From assembly GCF_012935715.1 (NCBI RefSeq), contig NZ_CP052860.1, positions 3,596,001-3,660,000 of the forward strand: a stretch of DNA of 64,000 bases, written 5' to 3'. A program made the position numbers and the translations under genes. The notes beneath the pieces were generated by a model. That model worked only from the letters and a program-made list of their open reading frames with translations, was not told where the DNA came from and did no database searches. Source of the DNA: Pseudomonas sp. ADAK13 (GTDB lineage Bacteria; Pseudomonadota; Gammaproteobacteria; Pseudomonadales; Pseudomonadaceae). Shown here piece by piece: positions 43,355 to 52,473 of the stretch (positions are counted from its first letter, which is position 1; each line of letters begins with the position of its first letter).

Positions 43355-44547
43355 TCCTGCAGTTCCCGCAGGGCGGCGATCAGTTGCTCGATGTCTTGCA
43401 CCGTATTGAGGTAGCTCACGGAAATTCGCGCCACGCTGTCCAGCTCGCGGGCCTGCATGTCCAGCGGGGTGTAGGGCACGCCGTTGGCACCGATGTTGAT
43501 CCGCTTGAGTCCCAGGCGCCGCTTGAGCTCGAAGGCGTCCCAGCCGGCCAGGTTGAACGCGATCAAGCCGGACTGGTTTCCCGCCGTTCCCAGATCATGC
43601 AAGGTGATCCCGTCGACCTGGCGCAGAGCTTCGCGGAGTGTGTTGCTTAGAAGCTGGACCGTCTGGCGGATTCGCTCAACCCCCAATCGATTGACCTCCA
43701 GCAACGCATTGCCCAGGCCTGCCAGCAACGCGAATGACACTTCGCTGGTTTCAAAGCGCCGCGCGTCGTTGCGCAAGTCGAAACCCGCAGGGCTCCAGGG
43801 CGCAGAGAACACGTCGCGCTGGGCCGGGTTCAAGCGCTCCAGAAAATCCGGCCGTACATAGAGCAGGGCGGTCCCGCGCGGGCCCCGCAGATGTTTGCGC
43901 CCGGCGCCCTTGAGCACATCGCACCCCAGCGCTTGCACATCCACCGGCACCTGGCCGAGGGCTTGGCCGGCGTCGATGAAGTAGGCGATGCCGTGGCGCT
44001 TGGCCAACTGGCCGATGGCTTCGGCGGGGTTGATCAAGCCGCTGTTGGCGGGCAGCCAGGTCAGGTCGATCAACCGCACACGGGCGTCGAGCATGGCTTC
44101 CAGGCCGGCCACGGACACGGCGCCGGTTTCATCGCAAGGGATCACCTCCACCCGCGCACCGGCTTGCACGGCCGTCTGCATGCTCGCCAGGTTGCCGCCC
44201 CATTCGTGGCGCCCCACCAGAATACGATCGCTCGGTTGCCACGGGCCCAGCGCCTGGAACGCCATGCTCCAGGCGGTGGAACCACTGCTGGCAAAGGCAA
44301 TCGATGACACCGGCGCGTTGAGCAATTGCGCGGCGGCGCGACGGGCTTTTTCCGCCAGTAGCGCACCGTGTTCGCCCGCTTCCATCGGGCCGTCGCGGGC
44401 CTCACGTTGTAGTTGTTCAGTGATCGCGTCGAGCGTTCCCTGGCTGGGCAGGGACGCACCGGCGTGGTTGAAGTGGACGATGCCGGACTGGCAGCCCGGC
44501 GTTTCGTCCCGCAGCGCCCGGACTTGCGCCAGGGACAGCGCATTCAC
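43351..44547 (-). CDS. class V aminotransferase-fold PLP enzyme
   Basis: 398 residues. PLP fold-type I with an N-terminal HFNHAGASLPSQ, the substrate block ASSGSTAWSMAFQ, the PLP aspartate in YFIDAGQALGQV and the Schiff-base lysine in KGAGRKHLRGPRG. It resembles cysteine desulfurase and isopenicillin-N-epimerase-like enzymes, but lacks a clear catalytic cysteine loop, so the reaction is unknown. It overlaps the RidA gene by 4 bases, a link that makes sense because RidA removes reactive enamine intermediates of PLP enzymes. Confidence 0.85.
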   Translation of the reverse strand: MNALSLAQVRALRDETPGCQSGIVHFNHAGASLPSQGTLDAITEQLQREARDGPMEAGEHGALLAEKARRAAAQLLNAPVSSIAFASSGSTAWSMAFQALGPWQPSDRILVGRHEWGGNLASMQTAVQAGARVEVIPCDETGAVSVAGLEAMLDARVRLIDLTWLPANSGLINPAEAIGQLAKRHGIAYFIDAGQALGQVPVDVQALGCDVLKGAGRKHLRGPRGTALLYVRPDFLERLNPAQRDVFSAPWSPAGFDLRNDARRFETSEVSFALLAGLGNALLEVNRLGVERIRQTVQLLSNTLREALRQVDGITLHDLGTAGNQSGLIAFNLAGWDAFELKRRLGLKRINIGANGVPYTPLDMQARELDSVARISVSYLNTVQDIEQLIAALRELQD

Positions 44548-45014
44548 GGCTGCAGCTCGAAAATCGCGTCGATCTCCACGGCCACGCCGCCCGGCAAACT
44601 GGCGACGCCCACCGCCGTGCGAGCGTGGCGGCCTTTGTCGCCGAGGGCGTTGACCAGCAGGTTCGAGGCACCATTGGCCACCGCGCCCTGGCGCTGGAAA
44701 TCGCCGCTGCTGGCGATAAACACGCCCAGCCGGATGATGCGCACCAGCCGCGACAGGTCATCGCCCAAGGCATCGCTCAACTGCGCCAGCAGCCCCAGCG
44801 CGGCGAGTTCGGCGGCCTTGGCGCCTTCGTCTTCGCTGATGGATTCGCCGAGCCGGCCAATGTACACAGGCTTGCCGTCCAGCAGCGGGATTTGGCCGGA
44901 GATGAACAGTTGGTTCTGGCTGATGACGTAATTGACGTAGTTGGCGATTGGCTGGCTAGGTGTCGGCAGGCTCAGGCCGAGGGCTTGTACGCGTTGCGAG
45001 AGGGACTGGCTCAT
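44544..45014 (-). CDS. RidA-family (YjgF/UK114) enamine deaminase
   Basis: 156 residues, from the YjgF-like subgroup of about 150 residues that differs from canonical RidA. Blocks LFISGQIPLLDGKPVYIGRLG and RTAVGVASLPGGVAVEIDAI; the last carries the R-x-A/T-V...LP-x-G-x-x-V-E-I pattern. The conserved arginine that binds the carboxylate is at RTAVGV. It is co-transcribed with the aminotransferase-fold gene and probably protects against its enamine/imine by-products. Confidence 0.88.
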   Translation of the reverse strand: MSQSLSQRVQALGLSLPTPSQPIANYVNYVISQNQLFISGQIPLLDGKPVYIGRLGESISEDEGAKAAELAALGLLAQLSDALGDDLSRLVRIIRLGVFIASSGDFQRQGAVANGASNLLVNALGDKGRHARTAVGVASLPGGVAVEIDAIFELQP

Positions 45015-45102
45015 GGTGAATCCTCATGGGAAGAGTCTTCAGCATGGGCGGCGTGGTGTTGGCCGACAAACGGATAGATCTCACTCGACGTATCGAAATA
45101 AC

Positions 45103-45975
45103 TCATGCATCGGCGCAGATTTCCCGCAGCCATTCACTGAAGCAGGCGGCCGCTTCGCGGGAATCGCCTTGCGGGGCGATCAGCCAGTAGCCGATCTCGC
45201 TGTGGTAGGGCGGCCAGTCGAAGGCCTCCACCAACGTGCCGTCCTTGAGCCTGCGCTCGATCAAGCGGTGGCGGCCCATGGCGATGCCCTGGCCGGCGAC
45301 GGCGGCTTCGACCACGATGTTGTAGTCGTGCAGCAGCGCCTTGGGGTAGTGCTCCACATCCACTTGGTGATGCCGGGACCAGTCGGTCCACTCGAAAGGA
45401 CGGTGCGAGGTGGCCATCAACAGCGGGCCGTTGGCCAGTTGGCTGGCCTTGAATGCCGGGCTGCACACCGGTGACAGGGTTTCACTCATCAGGCGAGTGG
45501 CCTGCACATCGTCCCAGTCGCCCTTGCCGTAGCGAATCGCCAGGTCGACCTCGGCGGCGGCGACGTCTGCCAGTTGAATCGCCGGCACCAACTCCACCTG
45601 GATGTGCGGGTAGCGGCTGAGAAACCCGGCCAGGCGCGGTGCCAGCCACAAGGTGGCGAACGAGGCGAGCAGGCCGATTCGCAGCACGGTGCTGGCGGGC
45701 GGTGTTTGTTGCTGGCGCGTCGCGGCGGCGATGGCGTCGAGGGCGGGGCGGATCTGGTCGTAGTAGTGTTGACCGTCTTCGGTCAGATCGATGGCGCGAG
45801 TGCGTCGGATAAAGAGTGGCTTGCCCAGGTGTTGTTCGAGCTTTTGCACTTGATGGCTGAGGGCGCTCTGGGTCACCGACAGCTCGGCGGCGGCCTTGAT
45901 AAAACTCAAATGCCGGGCCACGGCCTCAAAGGCGCGCAGGGCCAGAAGTGGGGGAAGGTCCTTGTGCAGTGCCAC
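45103..45975 (-). CDS. LysR-family regulator (GcvA-like)
   Basis: 290 residues. The N-terminal HTH PPLLALRAFEAVARHLSFIKAAAELSVTQSALSHQ is the GcvA/AmpR-type opening, and the effector domain has LRIGLLASFATLWLAPRL and DLAIRYGKGDWDDVQATRL. It lies upstream of and on the same strand as the RidA/aminotransferase pair, with an 88-base gap, so it could belong to that operon or regulate it. Confidence 0.9.
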   Translation of the reverse strand: MALHKDLPPLLALRAFEAVARHLSFIKAAAELSVTQSALSHQVQKLEQHLGKPLFIRRTRAIDLTEDGQHYYDQIRPALDAIAAATRQQQTPPASTVLRIGLLASFATLWLAPRLAGFLSRYPHIQVELVPAIQLADVAAAEVDLAIRYGKGDWDDVQATRLMSETLSPVCSPAFKASQLANGPLLMATSHRPFEWTDWSRHHQVDVEHYPKALLHDYNIVVEAAVAGQGIAMGRHRLIERRLKDGTLVEAFDWPPYHSEIGYWLIAPQGDSREAAACFSEWLREICADA

Positions 45976-46107
45976 GTCGAACGCTCTGTGTGAGGGTTGG
46001 GATGGGGGATTTTGCGGGCAAATGCGCGGGATGACATCGATTTTGTTTACGCGGGATCGGCGCAGGACGCATTATTGGGGCATCCAAGCCATTACGTAAG
46101 CCAAGCC

Positions 46108-46275
46108 ATGAGTGACGATGACAAGCTGATTGACCTGAATGCCGAGCGGGCCAAACGGGTGCATGACCTGAATGACAAACGACTGAATGAAGTGCGCCAG
46201 GCGTTTGAGCAAGCGATGCCGTTGGGCAAAGGCAAAGGTAAGAAAAAGCCGAAAAACAAACCGAAAAAGCGTTGA
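46108..46275 (+). CDS. small basic hypothetical protein
   Basis: 55 residues from the ATG at 46108. An acidic start (MSDDDKLIDLNAERAKRVHD) is followed by a helix and a strongly basic tail of Lys/Pro/Gly (GKGKGKKKPKNKPKKR). Likely nucleic-acid binding. The function is unknown. The longer frame from 45997 reads into sequence with no coding character, so I chose this start. Confidence 0.6.
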   Translation: MSDDDKLIDLNAERAKRVHDLNDKRLNEVRQAFEQAMPLGKGKGKKKPKNKPKKR

Positions 46276-46418
46276 TATAGCCTGCATCACTTGATGCAGG
46301 TCAGTTATTTCCCTTCTTTACGCCCCGTCGCGGGCGACATTGATCCTCGTCAATTTCTTCTTTCGTCTTCTTGGTTAACTTAGCCCTATCGCAACAGGGC
46401 AAGTGCAGGAGGCCGGTC

Positions 46419-46535
46419 ATGTTTTTCGATAATGTGGTATTTGCCGGAGTGCTGACGGTTGGCCTCATGGTGATGTTCTTTGTTGGGTTTGGAATTTTTA
46501 TCTGGAAAGACGCTAACAAGCGTAAGAAGCCTTAG
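46419..46535 (+). CDS. 38-residue single-helix membrane protein
   Basis: An ATG at 46419 has a perfect AGGAGG six bases upstream (46407-46412). The product is MFFDNVVFAGVLTVGLMVM followed by more hydrophobic residues and a basic tail WKDANKRKKP, a classic bitopic small membrane protein with positive-inside anchor. The TAG at 46535 is followed 37 bases later by a strong terminator, so this is a complete transcription unit. The function is unknown. Confidence 0.75.
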   Translation: MFFDNVVFAGVLTVGLMVMFFVGFGIFIWKDANKRKKP

Positions 46536-46571
46536 GTCTTTTCGGGATACATGAGCACGCAAGGCATTTTG

Positions 46572-46595
46572 GGCGACTTCGGTCGCCTTTTTTTT
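46572..46595 (+). terminator. strong rho-independent terminator
   Basis: GGCGAC-TTCG-GTCGCC with the stable cUUCGg loop, followed by eight T. It ends the 38-residue protein's transcript and lies just before the large inverted repeat copy 2. Confidence 0.95.
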
Positions 46596-46610
46596 GTTTT
46601 GTTTTTATTG

Positions 46611-47433
46611 GGGTGAGTACATATCCGTTGCTGCGGTAATGGCTGCTTAGGGTTTCGCTCTTACAGCGACTCACTTTGGAAAAGCCCCAAAGTAAGCAAA
46701 AGGCTCTGCCCCGCCTGTCGGCACCTCGCTAAAGCTCGGTGTTCCCTCACTCCGGAATTGCTCCGCGGGCCGCCGCGACGGGGCGTCCCTGCCCCGTCGC
46801 GGCTAAACCGGCGTCCTGCCGGTTTACCCGCTCCTCAATCCCTGCGTTCGGCCTCGGGCTTATTGGGGCAGTCAGATCAAGATCAAAAGCAAGAGCACAG
46901 CGGCCTACAGGCCGGCTTGAGTGGTAGAAGCCAGAGCAAAAGCCAAAGCGAAAACAGAGCTGCTTTTCTGTAGGAGCCGGCTTGCCGGCGAAAAACGTGA
47001 GGTCGCCGCGTTCATTCAGGACGCCAGCGTCATCGTTAACGACCATCGCCGGCAAGCCAGCTCCTACAGGGGATCGTGCCCGCTTTAGATTTTGATCTTG
47101 CCTTTGCTTCACACCACTCAAGCCGGCCTGTAGGCCGCTGTGCTGTTGATCTGCTTTTGATCTTGATCTTAGGCGCCCCGTTAAACCACGCTGGCCGAAC
47201 GCAGGTAGTACGGAGCGGGTAAACCGGCAGGACGCCGGTTTAGCCGCGACGGGGCAGGGACGCCCCGTCGCGGCGGCCCGCGTAGTAATGCCGGAGTGAG
47301 GGAACACCGAGCCTAGGCGAGGTGCCGAGTGGTGGGGCAAGAGCGTTTTGCTTACTTTTGCGCTGTTCAAAAGTGAGCCGCTGTAAGAGCGGAACCCATA
47401 TCAGCCATCACCCAAAAAACGGATATACACCCA
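46611..47433. repeat. large inverted repeat, copy 2
   Basis: The same element as 32779-33478: outer ends ACATATCCGTTGCTG and the matching AAAACGGATATACAC, arms about 46611-46927 and 47106-47433, with near-identical internal hairpins. The centre is longer than in copy 1 because it carries a REPIN (46968-47069). No transposase ORF. Apparent ORFs inside (for example 46747-47370) are repeat translations. Confidence 0.85.
46968..47069. repeat. REPIN nested in large inverted repeat copy 2
   Basis: CTGTAGGAGCCGGCTTGCCG.. at 46968-46991 and its complement at 47046-47069 with one mismatch. It sits in the central spacer, where copy 1 has no counterpart. Confidence 0.85.
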
Positions 47434-47445
47434 AACCCCAGCCAT

Positions 47446-47476
47446 AAAAAAAGGCGCAACCCTCACAGGTCGCACC
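47446..47476 (-). terminator. terminator of pitA
   Basis: On the minus strand GGTGCGACC-TGTGAG-GGTTGCGCC, with two G-U wobble pairs, followed by seven T, 23 bases after the pitA stop. Confidence 0.85.
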
Positions 47477-47498
47477 TTCTTCACAAGCATCAGAACTG

Positions 47499-48974
47499 TC
47501 AGCTACCCAAAGCCTTGGACGCCAACCAGAACAACCCGGCCGAAAGGCCCACAGTCGCCGGCAACGTCAACACCCAAGCCATCAGAATGGTCTTGACGGT
47601 GCCACCTTGCAGGCCGCTCTTGTTAGCCACCATGGTCCCCGCCACACCCGACGACAACACATGGGTCGTGGAAACCGGCAGGCTGAAGATGTTAGCCAGG
47701 CCAATCATGCTGGCCGTGGTGATCTGCGCCGACATGCCCTGGGCATAGGTCATGCCTTGCTTGCCGATCTTCTCGCCAATGGTCAACACCACACGCTTCC
47801 AGCCCACCATAGTGCCCAGGCCCAAGGCCAACGCTACGGCCAGGATCACCCAGAACGGTGCGTATTCGGTAGTCGCCGTCAGGTCCTTGCGCAATTTGTC
47901 CAGGTCTGACTTCTCACGCGCATCCAGGCCAGGCAACTTGCCCACTTTCTTCGCGGTGTCGTCCAGGCACAACAGGTAGCGGCGCACTTCAATCCGGTGC
48001 TCGGCGGTCAGTGAATGGTAGTCAGAGACACCTTTCAATGTACCCAGCAGGGCGTTGATGGTCGGTTCAGTCTGCTGCGGATTGCACTGGAACTTGCCCG
48101 GCAGGTCGTCTTTCACGCTTTTGCCCAAGGCGAGGAACTCTCCGAGGGTCTCTTGATTGCGCTGGTAGAACTGATTCAGGTGCAGCGTGGCGTCGCGGGT
48201 ACGCTCGATCTGGTAGGTGGTGCTGCCCAGGTCCAGTACGAACTGCGCCGGCACAATACCAATCAACACCAGCATGATCAGGCCGATGCCTTTCTGCCCG
48301 TCGTTGGAACCGTGCACAAAGCTCACGGCCATGGCCGAAATCACCAGTACCAGGCGGTTCCAGAACGGTGGGTGCTTTTTGTCGTCGAGCTTGCGGCGCT
48401 GGTCCGGCGTCTTGTGCATTTTCGACAGCGGGCGCCACCATTTCAGGCCCAGCAGCACCAGGGCTGCCACCACGAAACCGGCCATGGGCGAGAACACCAG
48501 CGAAGCGCCGATATCGATCGCTTTCTGCCAGTTCACGCCGTCAGCCAGGGGAATGTCGTTGATCAGGGCGTTGGCCAGGCCGACACCGAGGATCGAACCG
48601 ATCAGGGTGTGGGAGCTGGACGCCGGGATCCCGAAATACCAGGTGCCGAGGTTCCAGGTGATCGCCGCTGCCAATAATGAGAAGACCATGGCCAGACCGT
48701 GGCCGGTGTTCACATTGATCAGCAGCTCCACCGGCAGCAAGTGCACGATGGCATACGCAACACCGACACCACCGAGCAACACGCCGAGGAAGTTGAATAC
48801 CCCGGAGAAGAACACGGCCAGATGCGGAGGCATGGCTTTGGTATAGATGACTGTGGCAACCGCGTTAGCGGTGTCATGAAAGCCATTGATGAACTCGAAG
48901 GCGAGGACAAAGGCCAGGGCGAGCAACAGGCTCACGAGAACCCAAGCATCCAGTCCGCTGAATAAATCGATCAT
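47499..48974 (-). CDS. pitA: low-affinity inorganic phosphate transporter PitA
   Basis: 491 residues from the ATG at 48974. A metal-phosphate/H+ symporter of the PiT family. The N- and C-terminal PiT signatures are FINGFHDTANAVATVIYTKA and VHGSNDGQKGIGLIMLVLIG, and AAAITWNLGTWYFGIPASSS matches E. coli PitA closely. A soluble loop of about 120 residues lies between helices, as in PitA. No Pho box was evident upstream. It is a single gene with its own terminator. Confidence 0.94.
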   Translation of the reverse strand: MIDLFSGLDAWVLVSLLLALAFVLAFEFINGFHDTANAVATVIYTKAMPPHLAVFFSGVFNFLGVLLGGVGVAYAIVHLLPVELLINVNTGHGLAMVFSLLAAAITWNLGTWYFGIPASSSHTLIGSILGVGLANALINDIPLADGVNWQKAIDIGASLVFSPMAGFVVAALVLLGLKWWRPLSKMHKTPDQRRKLDDKKHPPFWNRLVLVISAMAVSFVHGSNDGQKGIGLIMLVLIGIVPAQFVLDLGSTTYQIERTRDATLHLNQFYQRNQETLGEFLALGKSVKDDLPGKFQCNPQQTEPTINALLGTLKGVSDYHSLTAEHRIEVRRYLLCLDDTAKKVGKLPGLDAREKSDLDKLRKDLTATTEYAPFWVILAVALALGLGTMVGWKRVVLTIGEKIGKQGMTYAQGMSAQITTASMIGLANIFSLPVSTTHVLSSGVAGTMVANKSGLQGGTVKTILMAWVLTLPATVGLSAGLFWLASKALGS

Positions 48975-49285
48975 GAAGGTTTTCTGACCCGGTCGTAAGG
49001 GGGCGCGATTATGCCAGAAAACATCGGTAATCAATGCACTAGCTGCTCATCGGTAACATTCTTCAACGAAAAAAAAAGCGGGGCAGGGGCGCATCCCGGT
49101 GTTTTCGGGGATCTGGCAAGTGTTTGATTTATAAGGGAGATAGCGAAAATAGACGGGTTAAACCGTCGAAAGGGAATATCTGAAACAATTGTATGAAATT
49201 TCGCTAAGACGGCATGAAGGGGCCTCCCTCCGCCAGTGCGGTACTGGCAGAGAGATGGCACCTTGGGACGCTCAACCCGAATCGC
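48975..49285. other. 311-base gap upstream of pitA
   Basis: Contains the pitA promoter region and, at 49232-49248, a GCCAGT-GCGGT-ACTGGC stem-loop that could end the transcript of the 66-residue gene. I see no ORF or known regulatory motif. Confidence 0.4.
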
Positions 49286-49486
49286 TTATGGCTCTTCGGC
49301 TTTGAGGTCCTGTTCAATCTTTTGGATTTCCTGGGCAAAGGCCTGGTCGAGCAGACTGGCTCGTTTCCGCCATGGCTTGCGTTCAGGTTCTGGCTGGGCG
49401 GCGTAGGTGGTGACTTCCCCGCCGTAAACATCCTTGTAACGTTGTTCCTGGCGCTCAAGTTCCGCGCGCAGTTCGTCTTTCGTCAC
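49286..49486 (-). CDS. 66-residue hypothetical protein
   Basis: GTG start at 49486 with AGG seven bases upstream. The product (VTKDELRAELERQEQRYKDV...QEIQKIEQDLKAEEP) is charged, helical and rich in Glu/Gln/Lys/Arg, with a Tyr/Thr-rich centre (YGGEVTTYAAQPEPERKPW). I chose the GTG because the upstream frame (to 49678) has no coding character. I recall similar proteins in other pseudomonads. A TATAAT-type promoter lies about 260 bases upstream. Confidence 0.65.
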   Translation of the reverse strand: MTKDELRAELERQEQRYKDVYGGEVTTYAAQPEPERKPWRKRASLLDQAFAQEIQKIEQDLKAEEP

Positions 49487-50108
49487 ATTGTTACCTAATT
49501 GAGTTGAGTTTAATTCCGGTGAAGCGCGATGCCAGAAAGGAAAAAACACTTCTTTATTGCACGCGGCCACGATACCGGAGAAGAACAGCTGTCGTAGCAA
49601 CAGTTTTCTTTTCACAGCCACAAGCAGTTGGCAGGCATTTGAAATGAGTGTCAGGTACTTGCGGCGCAGCTTGCACAAAGCCAGTGCACGGCTGGGTGAG
49701 GTTCGTCCTCGGGGGCTAGACGAGGCTGGCCTCTACACAGGATGCATTATAGCGATGCGTTTGAATAACACTATCGTCATCAAGTTAAAAATCGTCAACT
49801 TTGTGTGAGGGTTTTGTTACGCGTGCATGTGGGGTACTTGCTGAACTATTGGCGCCATAAATTGTGCCGCGTTCTACCGGCGGTAAATAACCCGCAACTT
49901 CGCTCGTACATCAGTCGTTTCCGAAAGTCGGTCAAGTAGGGCGCCGCTGTAGGGCGTGTACCGGTCAGCGGTGAAAAATTGCGATTATCGAATGACCGTC
50001 CGATAATCGCCCAATGTTGGCGGCCCTGCCTTGTGTATCAATTGCAGGGCGGCTTGTAATAGCGGTCGCCCTCCCGCAGCGGTTAAAAATAAGAGAAAGG
50101 ACCCCAAA
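49487..50108. other. 622-base region between the 66-residue gene and pcaR
   Basis: Divergent promoter region. On the minus strand TATAAT (49746-49751) would give a leader of about 260 bases for the 66-residue gene, with a CCTCG/CGAGG stem near its start. On the plus strand the pcaR control site lies at 49981-50010. A possible ORF at 49557-49808 has no ribosome site. Otherwise nothing recognised. Confidence 0.4.
49981..50010 (+). promoter_or_regulatory. PcaR-type inverted repeat upstream of pcaR
   Basis: GCGATTATCG and CGATAATCGC, 10 bases apart, about 100 bases before pcaR. The half-sites match the known PcaR target (GTTCGATAATCGCAC in P. putida), suggesting autoregulation. Confidence 0.75.
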
Positions 50109-50951
50109 ATGAACGATCAATTGCGCAACTCCTTTGCATCAGTGGCGCCGCCGATCGTTGCGTCACCTGCCAAACGTATCCAGGCATTTACCGGCGATCC
50201 GGACTTCATGACCTCCCTGGCCCGCGGGCTGGCCGTGGTGCAGGCGTTCCAGGAGCGCAAGCGCCACCTGACCATCGCCCAGATCAGCCATCGCACGGAA
50301 ATACCCCGCGCCGCCGTGCGACGTTGCCTGCATACCCTGATCAAGCTCGGCTACGCCACCACCGACGGGCGCACCTATTCGCTGCTGCCCAAGGTGCTGA
50401 CCCTCGGCCACGCGTATCTGTCGTCCACGCCCTTGGCGGTGTCGGCCCAGCCATACCTGGACCGCATGAGCGAGCAGCTCCACGAGGCCTGCAACATGGC
50501 GACCCTGGAAGGCGATGACATCCTCTACATCGCCCGCTCGGCCACCACCCAGCGCCTGATTTCCGTCGACCTGTCGGTGGGCGGCCGCCTGCCGGCCTAT
50601 TGCACCTCGATGGGTCGTATCCTGCTGGCGGCGCTGGATGACGCCTCGCTGCAGGACTACCTCGACCACGCCGACCTGCAAACCAAGACCAGCCGCACCC
50701 TCACCACGCCGCAAGCGTTGCTCGAATGTTTGCAGGAAGTGCGGCAGCAAGGCTGGTGCATTGTCGACCAGGAACTGGAGCAGGGCCTGCGTTCCATCGC
50801 CGTGCCGGTGTACGACGCTTCCGGCCAGGTGCTGGCCGCGCTGAACGTCAGCACCCATGCCGGAAGGGTCAGCCGCAGTGAGCTGGAGCAGCGTTTCCTG
50901 CCGAGCATGCTCAGCGCCAGCCAGGAGCTGAGTGCCCAGCTGTTTGCCTAA
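50109..50951 (+). CDS. pcaR: IclR-family pca regulon activator PcaR
   Basis: 280 residues from the ATG at 50109, with AAAGGA upstream. An N-terminal winged HTH (MTSLARGLAVVQAFQERKRH, then IPRAAVRRCLHTLIKLGY) and a C-terminal IclR effector domain (ISVDLSVGGRLPAYCTSMGR). It responds to beta-ketoadipate in P. putida and activates pcaK, pcaF, pcaBDC and pcaIJ. It is the first gene of the cluster, followed by pcaK 148 bases later, and its own promoter has a PcaR-type box. Confidence 0.94.
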   Translation: MNDQLRNSFASVAPPIVASPAKRIQAFTGDPDFMTSLARGLAVVQAFQERKRHLTIAQISHRTEIPRAAVRRCLHTLIKLGYATTDGRTYSLLPKVLTLGHAYLSSTPLAVSAQPYLDRMSEQLHEACNMATLEGDDILYIARSATTQRLISVDLSVGGRLPAYCTSMGRILLAALDDASLQDYLDHADLQTKTSRTLTTPQALLECLQEVRQQGWCIVDQELEQGLRSIAVPVYDASGQVLAALNVSTHAGRVSRSELEQRFLPSMLSASQELSAQLFA

Positions 50952-51099
50952 GGTGTTCGGTGACCGCACAGATCCCGGCTGGATGAATTGACGGTGTTTC
51001 CCAAGGCTTATTAATGTGCGGCAGCGCTTCATGGCGCCGCCCCAATAATAATGACGACCCAACGTCGTTCGCCCGCCCATCGGTGTGGAAATAAAAATA

Positions 51100-52446
51100 A
51101 TGAATCAGCCTTCACCTGCTGTCGGTACTTGCCTGGACGTTCAGTCCTTCATCAACGCCCAGCCGCTGTCGCGGTATCAATGGCGGGTGGTGATCCTGTG
51201 TTTTCTCATCGTTTTCCTCGACGGCCTCGACACCGCCGCCATGGGCTTTATCGCCCCGGCGCTGTCTCAGGACTGGGGCATCGACCGCGCCAGCCTCGGC
51301 CCGGTGATGAGCGCTGCCCTGATCGGCATGGTGTTTGGCGCCCTCGGCTCCGGCCCACTGGCCGACCGTTTCGGGCGCAAAGTGGTGCTGGTGGGGGCGG
51401 TGCTGGTGTTTGGTGCCTTCAGCCTGGCGTCGGCCTACAGCAGTAACGTCGATCAACTGCTGATCCTGCGCTTCCTCACCGGCCTGGGCCTGGGCGCCGG
51501 CATGCCGAACGCCACGACGCTGCTCTCCGAATACACCCCGGAACGCCATAAGTCGTTGTTGGTGACCAGCATGTTCTGCGGCTTCAACCTGGGCATGGCC
51601 GGTGGCGGGTTTATCTCGGCCAAGTTGATCCCGGCGTTTGGCTGGCACAGCTTGCTGATGATCGGCGGGATTTTGCCGTTGATCCTCGCGGTGGTGTTGC
51701 TGGTGTGGCTGCCGGAGTCGGCGCGTTACCTGGTGGTGCGCAATCGGGGCACCGACAAGGTGCGCAAGACCCTTGCGCCGATCGAGCCGGGCATTGTCGC
51801 CCAGGCCTCAAGCTTCAGCGTCCCGGAACAAAAGACCGTCAAGGCGCGCAACGTATTCGCAGTGATCTTCTCCGGCACCTACAGCGCCGGCACCTTGCTG
51901 CTGTGGCTGACTTACTTCATGGGCCTGGTGATTGTTTACCTGTTGACCAGTTGGCTGCCGACCCTGATGCGCGACAGCGGCGCCAGCATGGAACAGGCCG
52001 CGTTTATCGGTGCGCTGTTCCAGTTTGGCGGCGTATTGAGCGCGGTCGGCGTGGGCTGGGCGATGGACCGGTTCAATCCCCACAAGGTCATCGGTACGTT
52101 CTATCTGCTGGCCGGGGTGTTTGCCTACGCGGTAGGGCAGAGCCTGGGCAATATCACGCTGCTGGCGACCCTGGTGCTGATCGCCGGGATGTGCGTCAAC
52201 GGTGCACAGTCGGCGATGCCGTCGTTGGCCGCACGTTTCTACCCGACCCAGGGCCGTGCCACCGGCGTGTCGTGGATGCTCGGCATCGGCCGGTTTGGCG
52301 CGATCCTCGGCGCATGGATGGGCGCGACCTTGCTGGGCCTGGGCTGGAACTTCGAACAGGTGCTGACGGCCCTGGTGATTCCAGCGGCTCTGGCCACCAC
52401 GGCGGTGGTCATCAAGGGCATGGTCAGCCACGCGGACGCCACCTGA
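51100..52446 (+). CDS. pcaK: MFS aromatic acid:H+ symporter PcaK
   Basis: 448 residues, as in P. putida. 12 helices. The AAHS-family signature FLDGLDTAAMGFIAPALS (helix 1, with the DGxD motif) and the loop 2-3 motif GPLADRFGRKVVLVG identify the 4-hydroxybenzoate/protocatechuate permease, also the chemoreceptor partner in P. putida. I chose the ATG at 51100. Followed by a strong PcaR palindrome and pcaI. Confidence 0.94.
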   Translation: MNQPSPAVGTCLDVQSFINAQPLSRYQWRVVILCFLIVFLDGLDTAAMGFIAPALSQDWGIDRASLGPVMSAALIGMVFGALGSGPLADRFGRKVVLVGAVLVFGAFSLASAYSSNVDQLLILRFLTGLGLGAGMPNATTLLSEYTPERHKSLLVTSMFCGFNLGMAGGGFISAKLIPAFGWHSLLMIGGILPLILAVVLLVWLPESARYLVVRNRGTDKVRKTLAPIEPGIVAQASSFSVPEQKTVKARNVFAVIFSGTYSAGTLLLWLTYFMGLVIVYLLTSWLPTLMRDSGASMEQAAFIGALFQFGGVLSAVGVGWAMDRFNPHKVIGTFYLLAGVFAYAVGQSLGNITLLATLVLIAGMCVNGAQSAMPSLAARFYPTQGRATGVSWMLGIGRFGAILGAWMGATLLGLGWNFEQVLTALVIPAALATTAVVIKGMVSHADAT

Positions 52447-52473
52447 AACCGACCGATAGCAAGATAACAATCC

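Noticed and set aside
46747..47370. Open frame of 207 codons across the large inverted repeat, and similar frames at 32813-33384
   Set aside because: These are translations of repeat sequence, symmetric on both strands and in both copies, without ribosome sites; not genes.
49557..49808. 83-codon frame in the pcaR upstream region
   Set aside because: No ribosome site, no compositional bias and overlap with the leader of the minus-strand gene.
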